Source: a virus | IMG/VR virus record: IMGVR_UViG_3300042197_002506 | Coordinates: 1-34,338 of that record | Strand: one strand, 5' to 3' | Length of the DNA stretch: 34,338 bases | Part shown: positions 8,367 through 14,927 of the stretch, piece after piece | Numbering within the stretch: the first letter of the stretch is position 1 | Layout of the letters: each line of letters opens with the position of its first letter | The notes under the pieces: model-generated | What the model was told of the DNA's origin: nothing | The model's database searches: none | The model's input: only the letters and a program-made list of their open reading frames with translations | Program-made: the position numbers and the translations under genes

Positions 8367-9089
8367 ATGGCTTTGCCTATGTTAGATTTGCCGACTTATA
8401 GTGTGTTTATACCTTCCCTCGATAAAGAGATTAAGTTCAGACCATTTATTGTTAAGGAAGAAAAGATATTACTTATTGCATTAGAATCTAATGATTTTAA
8501 TACAATTCTTAATTCTACTAAACAGGTTTTACAAAACTGTATTGTTACAGAAGGAGTTGATGTAGAAACGCTACCATTACATGAACTTGAGTTATTGTTC
8601 TTAAATTTAAGAGCACGTTCAATGGGCGAACAAGTTGAACTTGAATATATCTGCGAAAATGTTGTTGATGATAAAAAGTGTAAAGGGCAGGTTATGATTC
8701 AAATTGATTTGTTGAAGGCGGCATTAGAAATTAAACAAATTAAAACAACTATTCAGTTAACGGATACAGTTGGTATTAAATTAAAGTTTCCAACTATGGA
8801 CGTTTCTGAAATACTATCAAGCAAACGCACTGATATTGACTCTGCTATTGAATTGATTGAGAAATGCACAGAGTATTTGTTTGATTCTGAACAAGTTTAT
8901 AAACCATCAGAAATGGCTGATGGTGAGTTTAAAGAGTTCATTAGTAATTTGACACAACCGCAATTTTTAATATTGCAAGAGTTTTTTGACGATATACCCA
9001 AAGTTAAGTATGAGACAACTGCGTTGTGTAGAAAATGTAGAAAAGAACATAGGATTTACTTGGAGGGACTCCTAGATTTTTTCGAATAA
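8367..9089 (+). CDS. 26: gp26-type baseplate hub / tail assembly chaperone
   Basis: The protein matches the T4 baseplate family that includes gp26: PTYSVFIPSLDKEIKFRPF at the start, VKEEKILLIALES, LPLHELELLFLNLRARSMGE, and a C-terminus with QFLILQEFFDDIPKV. Two cysteine pairs (C-x8-C near residues 100-110 and CRKC near 225) suggest a zinc site. In contractile-tail phages this family occupies the tail-assembly-chaperone slot just before the tape-measure gene, and longer products are made by frameshifting. Here the last sense codons contain T TTT TTC, and the -1 frame is open into the next ORF. The start is supported by an AGAGGA ribosome site. Confidence 0.87.
   Translation: MALPMLDLPTYSVFIPSLDKEIKFRPFIVKEEKILLIALESNDFNTILNSTKQVLQNCIVTEGVDVETLPLHELELLFLNLRARSMGEQVELEYICENVVDDKKCKGQVMIQIDLLKAALEIKQIKTTIQLTDTVGIKLKFPTMDVSEILSSKRTDIDSAIELIEKCTEYLFDSEQVYKPSEMADGEFKEFISNLTQPQFLILQEFFDDIPKVKYETTALCRKCRKEHRIYLEGLLDFFE
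9077..9083 (+). promoter_or_regulatory. Probable -1 ribosomal frameshift site T TTT TTC
   Basis: In the gp26 frame the codons read GAT TTT TTC GAA TAA, so the heptamer T TTT TTC fits the X XXY YYZ rule exactly, two codons before the stop. After a -1 slip the ribosome reads CGA ATA AGC CTT and stays open to 9304, giving a 312-residue fusion. The site lies at the end of the chaperone gene and immediately before the probable tape-measure gene, the usual place for this event. Confidence 0.72.
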
Positions 9090-9106
9090 GCCTTCGTGAT
9101 GAAAAT

Positions 9107-9304
9107 TTGAGAAGTTATTTTTTGACAAACTTCTCTTTGATGCAGTACCATCATTATAGTTTGAGTGAAATTGAGTCAATGATGCCATGGGAACGAATGA
9201 CCTATGTTGCGTTAGTGAGTAAACACGTCAAAGAAGAAAATGAGCGTATCAGACAACAAAACGAAAAGGTTGCATCCGAAGGTAGAAAACGTAGGAAGAA
9301 ATGA
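9107..9304 (+). CDS. gp51-like C-terminal extension, probably made by -1 frameshift
   Basis: The listed start is a TTG without a ribosome site; the same frame is open back to 9077, where the slippery heptamer sits, so this is best read as the extension of gp26 (about 73 extra residues). It contains SLSEIESMMPWERMTYVALV followed by a charged helix KHVKEENERIRQQNEK and a Lys/Arg-rich end. The MPWER/Y...L pattern with a helical tail is typical of the second half of tail assembly chaperones and of gp51-like proteins in T4-like phages. An independent start at the ATG at 9140 is possible but also lacks a ribosome site. The stop overlaps the next start (ATGA). Confidence 0.75.
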   Translation: MRSYFLTNFSLMQYHHYSLSEIESMMPWERMTYVALVSKHVKEENERIRQQNEKVASEGRKRRKK

Positions 9305-10899
9305 TTAAAGCAGCTAAAAAAATTATTGGTGGGTTTGCTGAAGTACAGCAACTTCAAGCACGTTCACAAGGCATGGGTTTTATTGAGTCAAGAATTGCTC
9401 AACAACTCAACAGTGCAGCATTAGCCAAAGTTATAACTGGTGCGTTCGGTATCCAAGGTGTTTCTAAAGAAGATAAGAAACTCGCACGTCAAACTCTGAA
9501 GAAAAAATACAATGTTGACCCAGACGTTGAATCAGGGTTTGGAACTGGATTCGGTTTGGGTTCTCGTGGTGGAACTTCCTCAAAACGTGTTCTTAGAAAA
9601 ATAGAAGAACTCAAAAAATTGATTGTAGGTATGGCTGAATCAATGACTGCCATCACCAAAAAAACTGACGCAATTGGCGAACAGAACAATCAAATTCTAC
9701 AATCGCTACAAGGTCGCGTTCGTGAACAGGTTGGTCAAATTATGGGAGCTGCGCCCGTCGCCTCTGGTGGTGATGATTTACCATATGGAACAGAGAAAAG
9801 CGAAGGCGGGATTATCACAACAAAAGAAAATCTTAAAGAAGTTGTTCGCGAAGTTGTTGTAGAGAAACCAGTTACTGCTGAAGAAAGCAAAGACGAAACA
9901 CCATCAGATCAGCCATCAGAACGTTCTTCTGATAACACAGAACAAACAGCCCCGACTGCGATACCTAAAGCAGCTGCAGAAAAATCTTCAAGTATTTTTG
10001 AAAAAGGTATGGACATTGTTCGTAAGAAATATCCAATTCTCAGTGCTATTATGCCGAAAACGGGTGGTGAGTCGGGTGCAACACCATCTACCACAACGCC
10101 TCTATCTGAGGTAAAGGGTGACGTTGGTTCACTACAACCTGCACTTGAAGGTATTGCGGAAAAGAAACCAGTATCAAGTCAAATTGAACCTGATGAATTG
10201 CAGACATTATTAAAAGATGCACTTAAAGATGCATTTGAAGAAATTAAAAGCGAAAATCCAGAACTCTTTAAATCAGAAGATGGTGGCGGTGGTGGTTTGT
10301 TAGGAAGTATAGCAGGATCATTATTAGGTCGTGGTGTTGGATCGGCAGCTGGAAAAACTGCAGGGAAAACTGCAGCAAAAATTGGTGGCAAAGCGGTCGG
10401 CAAAGCAGTATTGAAATCTGCCTTAAAGAAAATTCCTATTGTTGGCGCAATTGCTGGATTAGGTTTTGCTGCATCAAGAGCAATGGCTGGTGATTGGACT
10501 GGCGCTGCGATGGAAGCAGGGTCTGGTTTAGCAGGAACGGTTCCTGGTATTGGAACAACTGCATCTGTTGGAATTGATGCAGCACTTGCCGCTCGTGACG
10601 CTGGCGTTATGGGTGGTAGCGTACCACCAAAACCAGAACCAGAGTTATCTACTGCTGTTCCTACAAGTAGTGGCGCAGAAATTATTGAAATGAATAGAAG
10701 AATACAATCAGGTGAAGTTTCAGTAAGATCGACACCGAACGGCACGCCGATTGTACAAAGAATCGTCAATAATAATATGATGCCGAAAAAAGAAAAGAAA
10801 GATAATATTGAAGTTGGAAATAAAGAAAGTACGTTTAATCGTTTACTTGCTCAAGATTTTGATCATCCATCGACGTACTCTAATTTCAATATGGGATAA
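9301..10899 (+). CDS. Probable tape-measure / hub protein (gp29 position)
   Basis: 532 residues directly after the chaperone pair, with an ATGA overlap. Residues 1-150 are helical and charged. Residues 150-330 are acidic/Pro/Ser-rich linker. Residues 330-440 are a Gly/Ala-rich hydrophobic stretch (LLGSIAGSLLGRGVGSAAG, KIPIVGAIAGLGFAASRAMA, GTVPGIGTTASVGIDAA) like the membrane-interacting segments of tape-measure proteins. Residues 480-532 are a polar C-terminus. The chaperone-then-tape-measure gene order supports a tail-length and DNA-injection role; T4 gp29 (about 590 residues) sets a tail of similar size. No enzyme motif was found. The family assignment is inferred from position and composition. 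Confidence 0.72.
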   Translation: MIKAAKKIIGGFAEVQQLQARSQGMGFIESRIAQQLNSAALAKVITGAFGIQGVSKEDKKLARQTLKKKYNVDPDVESGFGTGFGLGSRGGTSSKRVLRKIEELKKLIVGMAESMTAITKKTDAIGEQNNQILQSLQGRVREQVGQIMGAAPVASGGDDLPYGTEKSEGGIITTKENLKEVVREVVVEKPVTAEESKDETPSDQPSERSSDNTEQTAPTAIPKAAAEKSSSIFEKGMDIVRKKYPILSAIMPKTGGESGATPSTTTPLSEVKGDVGSLQPALEGIAEKKPVSSQIEPDELQTLLKDALKDAFEEIKSENPELFKSEDGGGGGLLGSIAGSLLGRGVGSAAGKTAGKTAAKIGGKAVGKAVLKSALKKIPIVGAIAGLGFAASRAMAGDWTGAAMEAGSGLAGTVPGIGTTASVGIDAALAARDAGVMGGSVPPKPEPELSTAVPTSSGAEIIEMNRRIQSGEVSVRSTPNGTPIVQRIVNNNMMPKKEKKDNIEVGNKESTFNRLLAQDFDHPSTYSNFNMG

Positions 10900-10923
10900 A
10901 AAAAGGGGGACCGAAGTCCCCCT
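10898..10923 (-). terminator. Rho-independent terminator after gp32 (UUCG loop)
   Basis: On the minus strand an 8-bp stem AGGGGGAC/GTCCCCCT closes a TTCG loop and is followed by seven T. It lies 29 bases beyond the gp32 stop and between convergent genes. Read on the plus strand it has no T-run, so it mainly serves the minus strand. The same hairpin recurs at 20134-20161. Confidence 0.88.
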
Positions 10924-10951
10924 GAAAACATCTACGGTTTTCTAAAGAAAA

Positions 10952-11851
10952 TTACTCAGCCGCCAGTTTCTCGAAGAACGCCATGTCATCATCTTCGACA
11001 GTGACGCTTTCTGCAGTAACAGTTTTCTTCGCAGCAGCAGATCTAATGACTGGAGCGCTCGCTTCTTCATCATCGATTCGCTTTGCTGTAGCAGCTGGAA
11101 CACCACCTGCCCCAAGCACCTTGCCCAACTTCGCCTTGAGTTCATCATAGGACTTGAAGTTTTCTGGCTTGAGAAAATCCTTTAGAGAATGTGCAGACTT
11201 CCAAACCTTTTCGATTTGAGCATCTTCACCATCAAACAAAGGAGCAGCGGTATCAAACTCTGACTTATCATAGTTACGATAACCTTCAACGTTGCGAATC
11301 TTGACCTTGAAGTTTGCACCCTTCCAGAAATCAAAAGGATTCAATGGCTTCTCATCTTCAAACTGAGGCTCAAGTTTTTCCTTAATCTTATCAAAGATCT
11401 TTTTACCAAACTTATAGAGGAAAACCTTACCTTCGTTCTGCGGACGCTTTGCGTCAGAGATCACAAGAACGTTTGCGATGTAGGTCAACTTGCGTTTCTG
11501 CTTACGAGCAATTTCCTTGTTGGCTTCGATGCCAGAATTCCAAAGAACTGTATTGTATTCAGAAACAGGATCAGCCTTACCAAGTGTAGTGAGAGAATTC
11601 TCGATGTACCAACCACCTGGACCTTGGAATCCGTGAGACCAAACTTGAACCCAAGGAAGACCATCTTCACCGTCGACTGCTGGTGTATCAAGGAATCGGA
11701 TAACTGCGTATCCATTACCAGCGGCATCAACTTCTGGTTGCCAAAAACGATCATCAACGTTCTTGCCACCACCATTACCTGCTGAAGATTGCTCAACTGC
11801 TTTCTTCAATTTGTCAAGGGACGAACCCTTCTTAAGATTAGATAGACTCAT
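10952..11851 (-). CDS. 32: gp32-type single-stranded DNA-binding protein
   Basis: 299 residues (T4 gp32: 301). The N-terminus has the basic cooperativity motif (LKKGSSLDKLKKAVEQ). The core contains RFWQPEVDAAGNGYAVIRFL, GPGGWYIENSLTTLGK and KLTYIANVLVISD. The C-terminus is acidic (VEDDDMAFFEKLAAE), the tail that recruits replication partners. The four zinc ligands of T4 gp32 (one His, three Cys) are not all kept: the protein has no cysteine. It acts at replication forks and in recombination. The start has GGAG about 10 bases upstream, and an early-type promoter lies at 11920-11948. The terminator at 10898 ends the unit. Confidence 0.97.
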   Translation of the reverse strand: MSLSNLKKGSSLDKLKKAVEQSSAGNGGGKNVDDRFWQPEVDAAGNGYAVIRFLDTPAVDGEDGLPWVQVWSHGFQGPGGWYIENSLTTLGKADPVSEYNTVLWNSGIEANKEIARKQKRKLTYIANVLVISDAKRPQNEGKVFLYKFGKKIFDKIKEKLEPQFEDEKPLNPFDFWKGANFKVKIRNVEGYRNYDKSEFDTAAPLFDGEDAQIEKVWKSAHSLKDFLKPENFKSYDELKAKLGKVLGAGGVPAATAKRIDDEEASAPVIRSAAAKKTVTAESVTVEDDDMAFFEKLAAE

Positions 11852-11916
11852 TTGTATTTACTCCGTATAGCGTTGTATAAATTGTATATCGACTTATCCA
11901 CTTTTTTCATTACCAT
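11848..11916 (-). CDS. Possible 22-codon leader ORF overlapping the gp32 start
   Basis: Just downstream of the gp32 promoter the minus strand has ATG GTA ATG AAA, open for 22 codons (MVMKKVDKSIYNLYNAIRSK, then YK), ending in a TGA that overlaps the gp32 ATG. The second ATG is three bases from the predicted transcription start. It could be a translated leader that couples to gp32, or chance. No ribosome site precedes it. Confidence 0.25.
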   Translation of the reverse strand: MVMKKVDKSIYNLYNAIRSKYK

Positions 11917-11919
11917 ACT

Positions 11920-11948
11920 ATTATATATCACAATTATCGCCAAGTAAA
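11920..11948 (-). promoter_or_regulatory. Early-type promoter for gp32
   Basis: Minus strand TTTACT (11943-11948), 17-base spacer, TATAAT (11920-11925). It sits in the last codons of gp59 and about 70 bases upstream of the gp32 start, allowing gp32 to be made separately from upstream genes. Confidence 0.8.
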
Positions 11949-12526
11949 GTTTGCTTTGTAAGCAATTTATACTTATCGACATTCACATTCAAGAATGATC
12001 CATACTTACGAATCTTTCTTGATACTTTTGGGTAGATGATATCATCAGAAATCTTCTTATCCCAAATTTTGATAAAGTCGAAGATGTTATTGAGGATAAC
12101 CATCGTCTCAATCGTTACATCTTTTTGGAGAAATGCAACTAACAACTTTGGAAATTGTCCATCTTCAACTTTAAATAAATTATTGAACGTTTCTTTTGTC
12201 GCAATCTTTTGTAGATCCTCGACATAAATCTTGCTCATAGAATCGGTGGTTCGTTTCCAGTTCCGATAAGTTTCTTCAGCCTCGTCTTCGAGCAAAGACT
12301 TGGTCCAATTATCATCACTGTGTACAAAATTAGCAACCAGAAATGGAACCATCTCATCGTCGCGATACTTCCTCGCAAGACGGTGAAATAAAAACTTGTC
12401 ACGGCGTTTTTGAAATGCATCTATCGACACTCTAGTTTTGCCATCATAATGAAAGAAGTTATAATTCTCTGAACCGAAATGCAACTTGATGGCTTGATAA
12501 GTGCAGTATAAGTCGTAACCATTCAC
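11921..12526 (-). CDS. 59: gp59-type replicative helicase loader
   Basis: 201 residues (T4 gp59: 217), all helical and basic. It starts with the family pattern GYDLYCTYQAIKLHF, then SENYNFFHYDGKTRVS and FQKRRDKFLFHRLARKY. The second half carries FPKLLVAFLQKDVTIETMVI and YPKVSRKIRKYGSFL. gp59 binds forked DNA and gp32 and loads the gp41 helicase. It is next to gp32, its partner, and its start overlaps the gp33 stop by four bases. The early promoter for gp32 is embedded in its 3' end. Confidence 0.93.
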   Translation of the reverse strand: MNGYDLYCTYQAIKLHFGSENYNFFHYDGKTRVSIDAFQKRRDKFLFHRLARKYRDDEMVPFLVANFVHSDDNWTKSLLEDEAEETYRNWKRTTDSMSKIYVEDLQKIATKETFNNLFKVEDGQFPKLLVAFLQKDVTIETMVILNNIFDFIKIWDKKISDDIIYPKVSRKIRKYGSFLNVNVDKYKLLTKQTLLGDNCDI

Positions 12527-12744
12527 AGCGGCAACCTACCTCCGCGTGGAAGAAACCGTAACTCCATTGCTTCGCCTTGAATAATACTCTTAAGAGAATC
12601 ATTAATCAATGTTGCTGCAACTTCAATCTCTAAATTGTTACGTTCACAATAAGTTGTTACTGCATCCATATGATCAATTTTTTCTAAGATTGCCATTTGC
12701 ATAATCATCATAGAGAAGTTATTTTTTTCTTCGCGCGTTGCCAT
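12523..12744 (-). CDS. 33: gp33-type late-transcription coactivator
   Basis: 74 residues from ATG at 12744 (MATREEKNNFSMMIMQMAIL), which begins four bases after the upstream stop. A longer frame from 12765 overlaps guaC and is less likely. The core MDAVTTYCERNNLEIEVAATLIN and the end AMELRFLPRGGRLPL match small gp33-like proteins of T4-like phages, shorter than T4 gp33 (112). gp33 bridges the sliding clamp and RNA polymerase to activate TATAAATA late promoters, several of which are present here. It overlaps gp59 by four bases. Confidence 0.8.
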   Translation of the reverse strand: MATREEKNNFSMMIMQMAILEKIDHMDAVTTYCERNNLEIEVAATLINDSLKSIIQGEAMELRFLPRGGRLPL

Positions 12745-12748
12745 TTTA

Positions 12749-13795
12749 TTAGATCTCATAAGCATTCAAGGAATTGTTTAATTGTTGAGTTACACGAACA
12801 AACGTTGTTCGCTTGCTCAACTCTTTCAATTCACTCGCTCCAACATAAGTACATGCCGAACGCAGACCACCTAGAATTTCTGATAGTGTTCTGCTTACCT
12901 CGCCACGATATGGGATTTTGACATGTTTGCCTTCACTGGCGCGATAACTTGCCACACCACCATTGTGTAAATCCATGGCTGACTTTGAACTCATACCATA
13001 AAAATCCACTAGTGATTTGCCTTCAACTGTATCAGTGTATCCTGGAGGCAACCCTTCTTTATGGCCAGCAAGCATTGATCCGAGCATCACAAAATCGGCA
13101 CCCGCAGCGAATGCTTTCGCAATGTCTCCAGGAACGGAACACCCTCCGTCCGCTATGATATGACCCTTGAGACCATGTGCAGCGTCAGCGCATTCAATAA
13201 TTGCACTCAACTGCGGGTAGCCGATGCCTGTCAGCTTGCGCGTGGTACACACAGAGCCAGGACCAATGCCAACTTTCACAACGTCAGCGCCTGCGAGAAT
13301 CAATTCCTCAGTCATCTCTGGCGTGACAACATTACCTGCCATCAATACAACATCTGGATATTCATAACGAAATCGTTTAATAAAATCAACAAACGTTTGC
13401 GTATATCCATTCGCAACATCGATACAAACTCTCATAGTTTGATTGAGAACAGTAGAGTTATAAACCTCATCAAACTTTTTTAAATCTGCATCAGAAATAC
13501 CTAATGAATAAACGCTGCTGTGCAATCTTAAGAAAAAATGATTTGTTAGTTCAAGTAGATTATAATGTTTGGTGACAGCAACTAAACACCTATGTTTATT
13601 CAGTTCCTCAGCCATCTCAAAAGTGCCAACACCATCCATGTTAGCAGCAATGATTGGAACGCCAGACCACTCGCCACCATGTTTAAATCTGAATGATCTT
13701 TCGAGTGTAACATCATTGCGAGAATGGAGAGTTGACCGTTTGGGCGTGATCAAAACATCTTTAAAATCTAACTTAACATCTTCAATAATTCTCAT
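12749..13795 (-). CDS. guaC: GMP reductase
   Basis: 348 residues, the length of bacterial GuaC, with near-continuous similarity to the E. coli enzyme: [20 protein letters not shown] at the start, the [16 protein letters not shown] loop, the active-site [11 protein letters not shown] (catalytic Cys about 183), the phosphate-binding [17 protein letters not shown], and [20 protein letters not shown]. GuaC reduces GMP to IMP with NADPH and ammonia release. IMP dehydrogenase is excluded by length, the lack of CBS domains and the GuaC-specific C-terminus. In a phage it would return host GMP to IMP and feed adenine nucleotide synthesis. It lies between gp33 and the SleB hydrolase in one tight operon. 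Confidence 0.96.
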   Translation of the reverse strand: MRIIEDVKLDFKDVLITPKRSTLHSRNDVTLERSFRFKHGGEWSGVPIIAANMDGVGTFEMAEELNKHRCLVAVTKHYNLLELTNHFFLRLHSSVYSLGISDADLKKFDEVYNSTVLNQTMRVCIDVANGYTQTFVDFIKRFRYEYPDVVLMAGNVVTPEMTEELILAGADVVKVGIGPGSVCTTRKLTGIGYPQLSAIIECADAAHGLKGHIIADGGCSVPGDIAKAFAAGADFVMLGSMLAGHKEGLPPGYTDTVEGKSLVDFYGMSSKSAMDLHNGGVASYRASEGKHVKIPYRGEVSRTLSEILGGLRSACTYVGASELKELSKRTTFVRVTQQLNNSLNAYEI

Positions 13796-13801
13796 AAAAC
13801 C

Positions 13802-14431
13802 TCAATGATAAAAAATATGCTGACCAATTTTCTTAATCATCCTTTTGCTTTCAGCCCAACTAGGATTAACATATACGGCATGAAAGTGTTTGGCACTACC
13901 TATTATACCGTATTCTTTTTTAGAAATCAAAATGTTTTCAGCAATTTTAACTGAGTCTTGCCACGCGTCACTGCTACGACGAACTTTATTTTTCCCTTCA
14001 CAGACCCAAGAGAACTGACACGTGCCTTTGATCTTTTGGTGAACAACACCGCAAACAGTTCTAGGATATTGTTTGCTCTTAACGCGATTCATGGTTACTT
14101 CGGCAACAGCAATCTTGCCAGCACGTGGTTCACCGCCTGCTTCGAAGTAGATGTTGCGAGCCAAGCATTCAACCTCTTTCATGACTGCTTGTTTCTTCTC
14201 ATAGGAAAGATTTAGAAACTCTACTTTGCGATTGAGAGTTTGAATTTCAGAATGTAGAAGCACGTTAGCATTTTGTTGTGCTTCAAGTTTGTTTTGCATA
14301 CGATCTACCATACTGAATGGTATGTATAGTGTGAAAAATATCAACGCAAAAAGCCCACCCCACATACAGAACAAACTATGGTTGCGATCAAAATATTTTT
14401 CTACATGATGTAATATATCTACTGCATTCAT
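13802..14431 (-). CDS. SleB-type cell wall hydrolase with N-terminal membrane anchor
   Basis: Residues 20-41 are a hydrophobic span (FCMWGGLFALIFFTLYIPFS), followed by a coiled-coil linker (about 45-85) with many Asn/Gln/Glu. Residues 88-209 form a hydrolase_2 (SleB) domain: ECLARNIYFEAGGEP with the catalytic Glu about residue 97, AVAEVTMNRVKSKQYP, CQFSWVCEGK, and AKHFHAVYVNPSW. The family cleaves the glycan strand of peptidoglycan. A signal-anchor plus hydrolase is the plan of a lysis enzyme that is held at the inner membrane. It lies just downstream of the tmRNA terminator and has a GGAG ribosome site. Confidence 0.9.
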   Translation of the reverse strand: MNAVDILHHVEKYFDRNHSLFCMWGGLFALIFFTLYIPFSMVDRMQNKLEAQQNANVLLHSEIQTLNRKVEFLNLSYEKKQAVMKEVECLARNIYFEAGGEPRAGKIAVAEVTMNRVKSKQYPRTVCGVVHQKIKGTCQFSWVCEGKNKVRRSSDAWQDSVKIAENILISKKEYGIIGSAKHFHAVYVNPSWAESKRMIKKIGQHIFYH

Positions 14432-14456
14432 GTTTAAGTCTCCATTATTGCAGTGG

Positions 14457-14488
14457 AAAGAAAAGGGTGGTGGTTCGCACCACCACCC
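14457..14488 (-). terminator. Terminator of the tmRNA gene
   Basis: On the minus strand a perfect 10-bp stem (GGGTGGTGGT/ACCACCACCC) with loop GCGA is followed by TTTTCTTT. It lies 51 bases after the tag stop codon and ends the permuted tmRNA transcript, ahead of the hydrolase gene. Confidence 0.9.
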
Positions 14489-14731
14489 CAGACTCGTTCT
14501 GTTACCAAGTGAGTCAAACTCTGTTACTCTTTACTACAATTAAGCAGCGAGAGGCAGATCGTAAACATCATCGTTTGCGTTTACTTTTTTTGCGCTGATT
14601 AAGTCAGTCGCCTCACTGGTAGCCTTTGGGTTATTACTTGCCCCGTCGAAGCCATTACTTCCCCGTCGATGGTGGAGAAGGTGGGAGTCGAACCCACGTC
14701 CGAAACACCTTTAGTCAAAGGTTTACTACCA
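14489..14731 (-). ncRNA. ssrA: tmRNA, circularly permuted (two-piece) gene
   Basis: Read on the minus strand, the acceptor half comes first: TTTCGGACGTGGGTTCGACT, then CCCACCTTCTCCACCA, with CCA encoded at 14670-14672. After a 5-base linker the coding half starts at 14664 with GGGGAAGTAATGGCTTCGAC and runs through the tag to the terminator. The halves pair as one tRNA-like domain: GGGGAAG (14658-14664) with CTTCTCC (14674-14680) gives 7 bp including G3-U70, the alanine identity pair. P2 also pairs: CAAAGG and CTACCA (14617-14628) with CCTTTG and TGGTAG (14716-14731). The T-arm is GTGGG/CCCAC. No second acceptor follows the tag, so the gene is permuted. Piece ends are approximate; processing by host RNases is inferred. 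Confidence 0.95.
14540..14578 (-). other. tmRNA tag reading frame ANDDVYDLPLAA
   Basis: The resume codon GCA (14576-14578) follows an A-rich stretch ending GTAAAC, as in bacterial tmRNAs. The frame reads ANDDVYDLPLAA and stops at TAA. The AND start and LAA-type end are those of degradation tags read by ClpXP-like proteases. The adaptor-binding and protease-binding ends are conserved; the middle (DVYDLP) is unfamiliar to me. Confidence 0.93.
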
Positions 14732-14890
14732 TTAATCAACTAGAAATTGTGGTTTGGCTTGTTCGTTCAATGATTTCTGCTGTTGGTCAAGATGAGCCTT
14801 GTATTGCTCATTTGTCATTGAATGGAGACCAACGCAATAGCCTGTTGGACTACGACCACAACCACATTTTACTTGTTTCACGTCAGACAT
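14732..14890 (-). CDS. 52-residue CDGSH-like cysteine protein
   Basis: A short gene with a strong ribosome site (AAAGGAG, 7 bases before ATG at 14890). The product starts MSDVKQVKCGCGRSPTGYCV and then GLHSMTNEQYKAHL; the rest is a charged helix ending in FLVD. Cys9-x-Cys11-x7-Cys19-x3-His23 resembles the CDGSH [2Fe-2S] pattern (C-x-C-x8-C-x3-H), one residue shorter and with VGLH for DGSH, so the cluster could be [2Fe-2S] or zinc. Its stop codon lies directly against the start of the tmRNA acceptor half (P2 strand at 14716-14731), so the two are probably co-transcribed. Function is unknown. Confidence 0.8.
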   Translation of the reverse strand: MSDVKQVKCGCGRSPTGYCVGLHSMTNEQYKAHLDQQQKSLNEQAKPQFLVD

Positions 14891-14927
14891 ATCCTACTCC
14901 TTTTGCAAAGGTAGTAATATTTAGGCG

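Noticed and set aside
10179-10769. 196-codon minus-strand ORF rich in Pro and Ala
   Set aside because: It is antisense to the Gly/Ala-rich domain of the tape-measure-like gene; the composition is that of a reversed Ala/Gly-rich region.
13160-13483. 107-codon plus-strand ORF in guaC
   Set aside because: It is antisense to the well-supported GMP reductase coding sequence.
14457-14731. A normal (non-permuted) tmRNA
   Set aside because: The acceptor half lies upstream of the tag half on the transcribed strand, and after the tag there is a terminator instead of a T-arm and CCA.
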